Positions 62,675-64,000 of a DNA stretch of 64,000 nucleotides are shown here, in pieces. Both the position numbers and the translations under genes were made by a program. The stretch's first letter is position 1; every line of letters starts with the position of its first letter. Source of the DNA: Clostridiaceae bacterium Marseille-Q4143 (GTDB lineage Bacteria; Bacillota; Clostridia; Lachnospirales; Lachnospiraceae); the NCBI GenBank assembly GCA_018228645.1, contig CP073693.1:2304416-2368415 (forward strand), read 5' to 3'. The notes below the pieces were generated by a model. The model did not search any database and was not told where the DNA came from. It worked only from the letters and a program-made list of their open reading frames with translations.

Positions 62675-63694
62675 ATGAATTTCAAAGAAGTAATGGAGGC
62701 AGCAAGAGGAAATATGGGACCCTACTGTAAGGTCTGTCCGGTATGTGATGGACGGGCATGTAAAAACCAGATGCCGGGACCGGGTGCCAAGGGTGTGGGA
62801 GACAATGCGGTCCGCAATTACCAGAAATGGCAGGAGATCAGAGTGAATATGGACACGATTCACGAGAATGGTCCGGTGGATACCTCTCTGGAACTCTTTG
62901 GAAAGACTTTCAAATACCCGTTCTTTGCAGGCCCGGTAGGAGCCATGACCCTGCATTATGGGGATAAATATGATGACCTGACTTACAATAATATTCTGGT
63001 AGATGCCTGTGCAAAAGGCGGAATTGCCGCATTTACCGGCGACGGAACCAATGAGAAGGTGATGATCGGTGCAACCGCAGCGATTAAGGCAGCAGGCGGG
63101 GCAGGTATCCCGACTGTAAAACCGTGGAATCTGGAGACCATCAAAGAAAAAATGAAGATGGTGAAAGAGTCCGGAGCATTTGCCGTTGCTATGGATATTG
63201 ACGGTGCAGGACTTCCGTTCCTGAAAAACCTTATGCCGCCTGCTGGAAGCAAGACCGTGGAAGAACTTCATGAAGTGGCAGAGATGGCAGGGGTTCCGTT
63301 TATTGTAAAAGGTATCATGACCAGAAAAGGAGCACTGAAAGCAGTAGAGGCAGGTGCATCTGCGATCATCGTATCCAATCATGGAGGTCGTGTGCTGGAT
63401 CAGTGTCCGGCAACTGCAGAGGTGCTGGAAGATATCGTAAAGGCTGTGGATGGAAAAGCAAAGATCATCGTTGATGGCGGTATCCGTTCCGGTGTAGATG
63501 TATTCAAAGCACTGGCTATGGGTGCAGACGCAGTTCTGATTGCCCGCCCGTTTGTAACCGCAGTCTATGGAGGCGCAGGAGAGGGTGTGCAGGCTTATAT
63601 CGATAAGATCGGTGCAGAACTTTCCGATACCATGACCATGTGTGGTGCGGCAAACCTGAAAGAAATTACCAGAGATATGGTGTGGAGAGCATAA
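62675..63694 (+). CDS. FMN-dependent alpha-hydroxy-acid oxidase/dehydrogenase with N-terminal cysteine cluster
   Basis: The 339-residue TIM-barrel protein has the family's active-site segment AIIVSNHGGRVLDQ with catalytic histidine, and the FMN phosphate-binding IIVDGGIRSGVDVFKAL. Lactate dehydrogenation is the commonest role, but the substrate is not fixed by sequence. The N-terminus holds CKVCPVCDGRAC, where close spacing suggests a metal or Fe-S site not found in the classic enzymes. GAGAGGAG precedes the ATG 25 bases after the upstream gene. Confidence 0.88.
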   Translation: MNFKEVMEAARGNMGPYCKVCPVCDGRACKNQMPGPGAKGVGDNAVRNYQKWQEIRVNMDTIHENGPVDTSLELFGKTFKYPFFAGPVGAMTLHYGDKYDDLTYNNILVDACAKGGIAAFTGDGTNEKVMIGATAAIKAAGGAGIPTVKPWNLETIKEKMKMVKESGAFAVAMDIDGAGLPFLKNLMPPAGSKTVEELHEVAEMAGVPFIVKGIMTRKGALKAVEAGASAIIVSNHGGRVLDQCPATAEVLEDIVKAVDGKAKIIVDGGIRSGVDVFKALAMGADAVLIARPFVTAVYGGAGEGVQAYIDKIGAELSDTMTMCGAANLKEITRDMVWRA

Positions 63695-63706
63695 AGAATA
63701 TCATAA

Positions 63707-63753
63707 AAAAATGACCGGCTGTGAAAAAGTAAATCACAGCCGGTCATTTTGTG
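63707..63753. terminator. Bidirectional terminator
   Basis: AAAATGACCGGCTGTGA pairs with TCACAGCCGGTCATTTT (63734-63750) across a short loop, between convergent genes. Confidence 0.88.
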
Positions 63754-63759
63754 TGGTTC

Positions 63760-64000
63760 TTAGTGATGGAATAACCGGATTCCGGTAAATGCCATCGCCA
63801 TGTCATATTTATCACAGCACTCGATCACCAGGTCATCACGGACACTTCCACCCGGCTGGGCAATGTATTTGACACCGCTCTTGTGAGCACGCTCAATATT
63901 GTCTGCAAAGGGGAAGAAAGCATCAGAACCAAGCGTAACATCAGTCATCTGGTCGAGCCATGCGCGTTTGGCTTCGCGGGTGAAGACTTCAGGTTTTACT
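63760..64000 (-). CDS. purH: AICAR transformylase (PurH-type), C-terminal part, cut by the window edge
   Basis: The minus-strand frame is open to the end of the window and reads FTREAKRAWLDQM, then TLGSDAFFPFADNIERAH, then AQPGGSVRDD and the terminal MAFTGIRLFHH. These are the last 79 residues of phosphoribosylaminoimidazolecarboxamide formyltransferase, which formylates AICAR in purine synthesis. The fragment does not show whether the protein is the bifunctional PurH or the shorter stand-alone transformylase found in many clostridia. Confidence 0.92.
   Translation of the reverse strand, partial: VKPEVFTREAKRAWLDQMTDVTLGSDAFFPFADNIERAHKSGVKYIAQPGGSVRDDLVIECCDKYDMAMAFTGIRLFHH

Overview
The window looks like chromosome from a spore-forming, low-to-moderate GC Firmicute of the Lachnospiraceae (Clostridium cluster XIVa, Blautia-like). 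The evidence is spo0A with an upstream 0A box, CotF-like coat genes, a glycogen system, a DUF6472 gene, a serC-serA-DUF1015 block, CbiK-type cobalamin genes and strong AGGAGG ribosome binding sites. The genus is inferred from gene content only. No tRNA, rRNA or CRISPR array was seen.

Region 1 (1-5.3 kb) is mobile-element wreckage: an ICE-type XRE regulator, a gene split into two halves 2.26 kb apart, 3' remnants of recJ and of an IS4-type transposase, a membrane protein, an oriT-like set of inverted repeats and an Rpn nuclease missing its N-terminus. Region 2 (5.3-10.7 kb) holds a lipoprotein, a PPOX-fold protein, a YbaK/ProX deacylase, a BlaI/BlaR1-like pair with its operator, and a class III Fic protein. 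Region 3 (10.7-17.1 kb) is a phosphate operon pstS-pstC-pstA-pstB-phoU-ppk; its PstS appears circularly permuted. Region 4 (17.1-25.6 kb) is accessory: lipoproteins, gene remnants meeting at sharp junctions, a LytS-type kinase with its regulator, 103-bp direct repeats, a GGDEF protein and a broken VTC-domain gene.

Region 5 (25.6-37.9 kb) carries a Gx transporter, glgB, a two-component system encoded opposite an RND efflux pair, spo0A, glgA and two small coat genes. Region 6 (37.9-47.1 kb) is the most interesting. A cobalamin riboswitch precedes a lipoprotein CbiK-like chelatase, a lipoprotein and a membrane-anchored protein that share one extracytoplasmic domain, and a BtuF-BtuC-BtuD transporter. 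A facing operon encodes cobI, an ABC-2 transporter and a third copy of the domain. Together they suggest surface capture, metal handling and import of a corrinoid, other tetrapyrrole or cobalt.

Region 7 (47.1-64 kb) is mostly housekeeping: an alpha-amylase-family enzyme, aroC, tgt, yajC, leuB-ilvD-ilvB, serC-serA-DUF1015, an aldose epimerase, DUF6472, a glycosyltransferase fused to a DNA glycosylase, an FMN hydroxyacid oxidase and the 3' end of a purH-type gene. A 158-bp structured repeat occurs at 7.1 kb and, inverted, at 49.0 kb.
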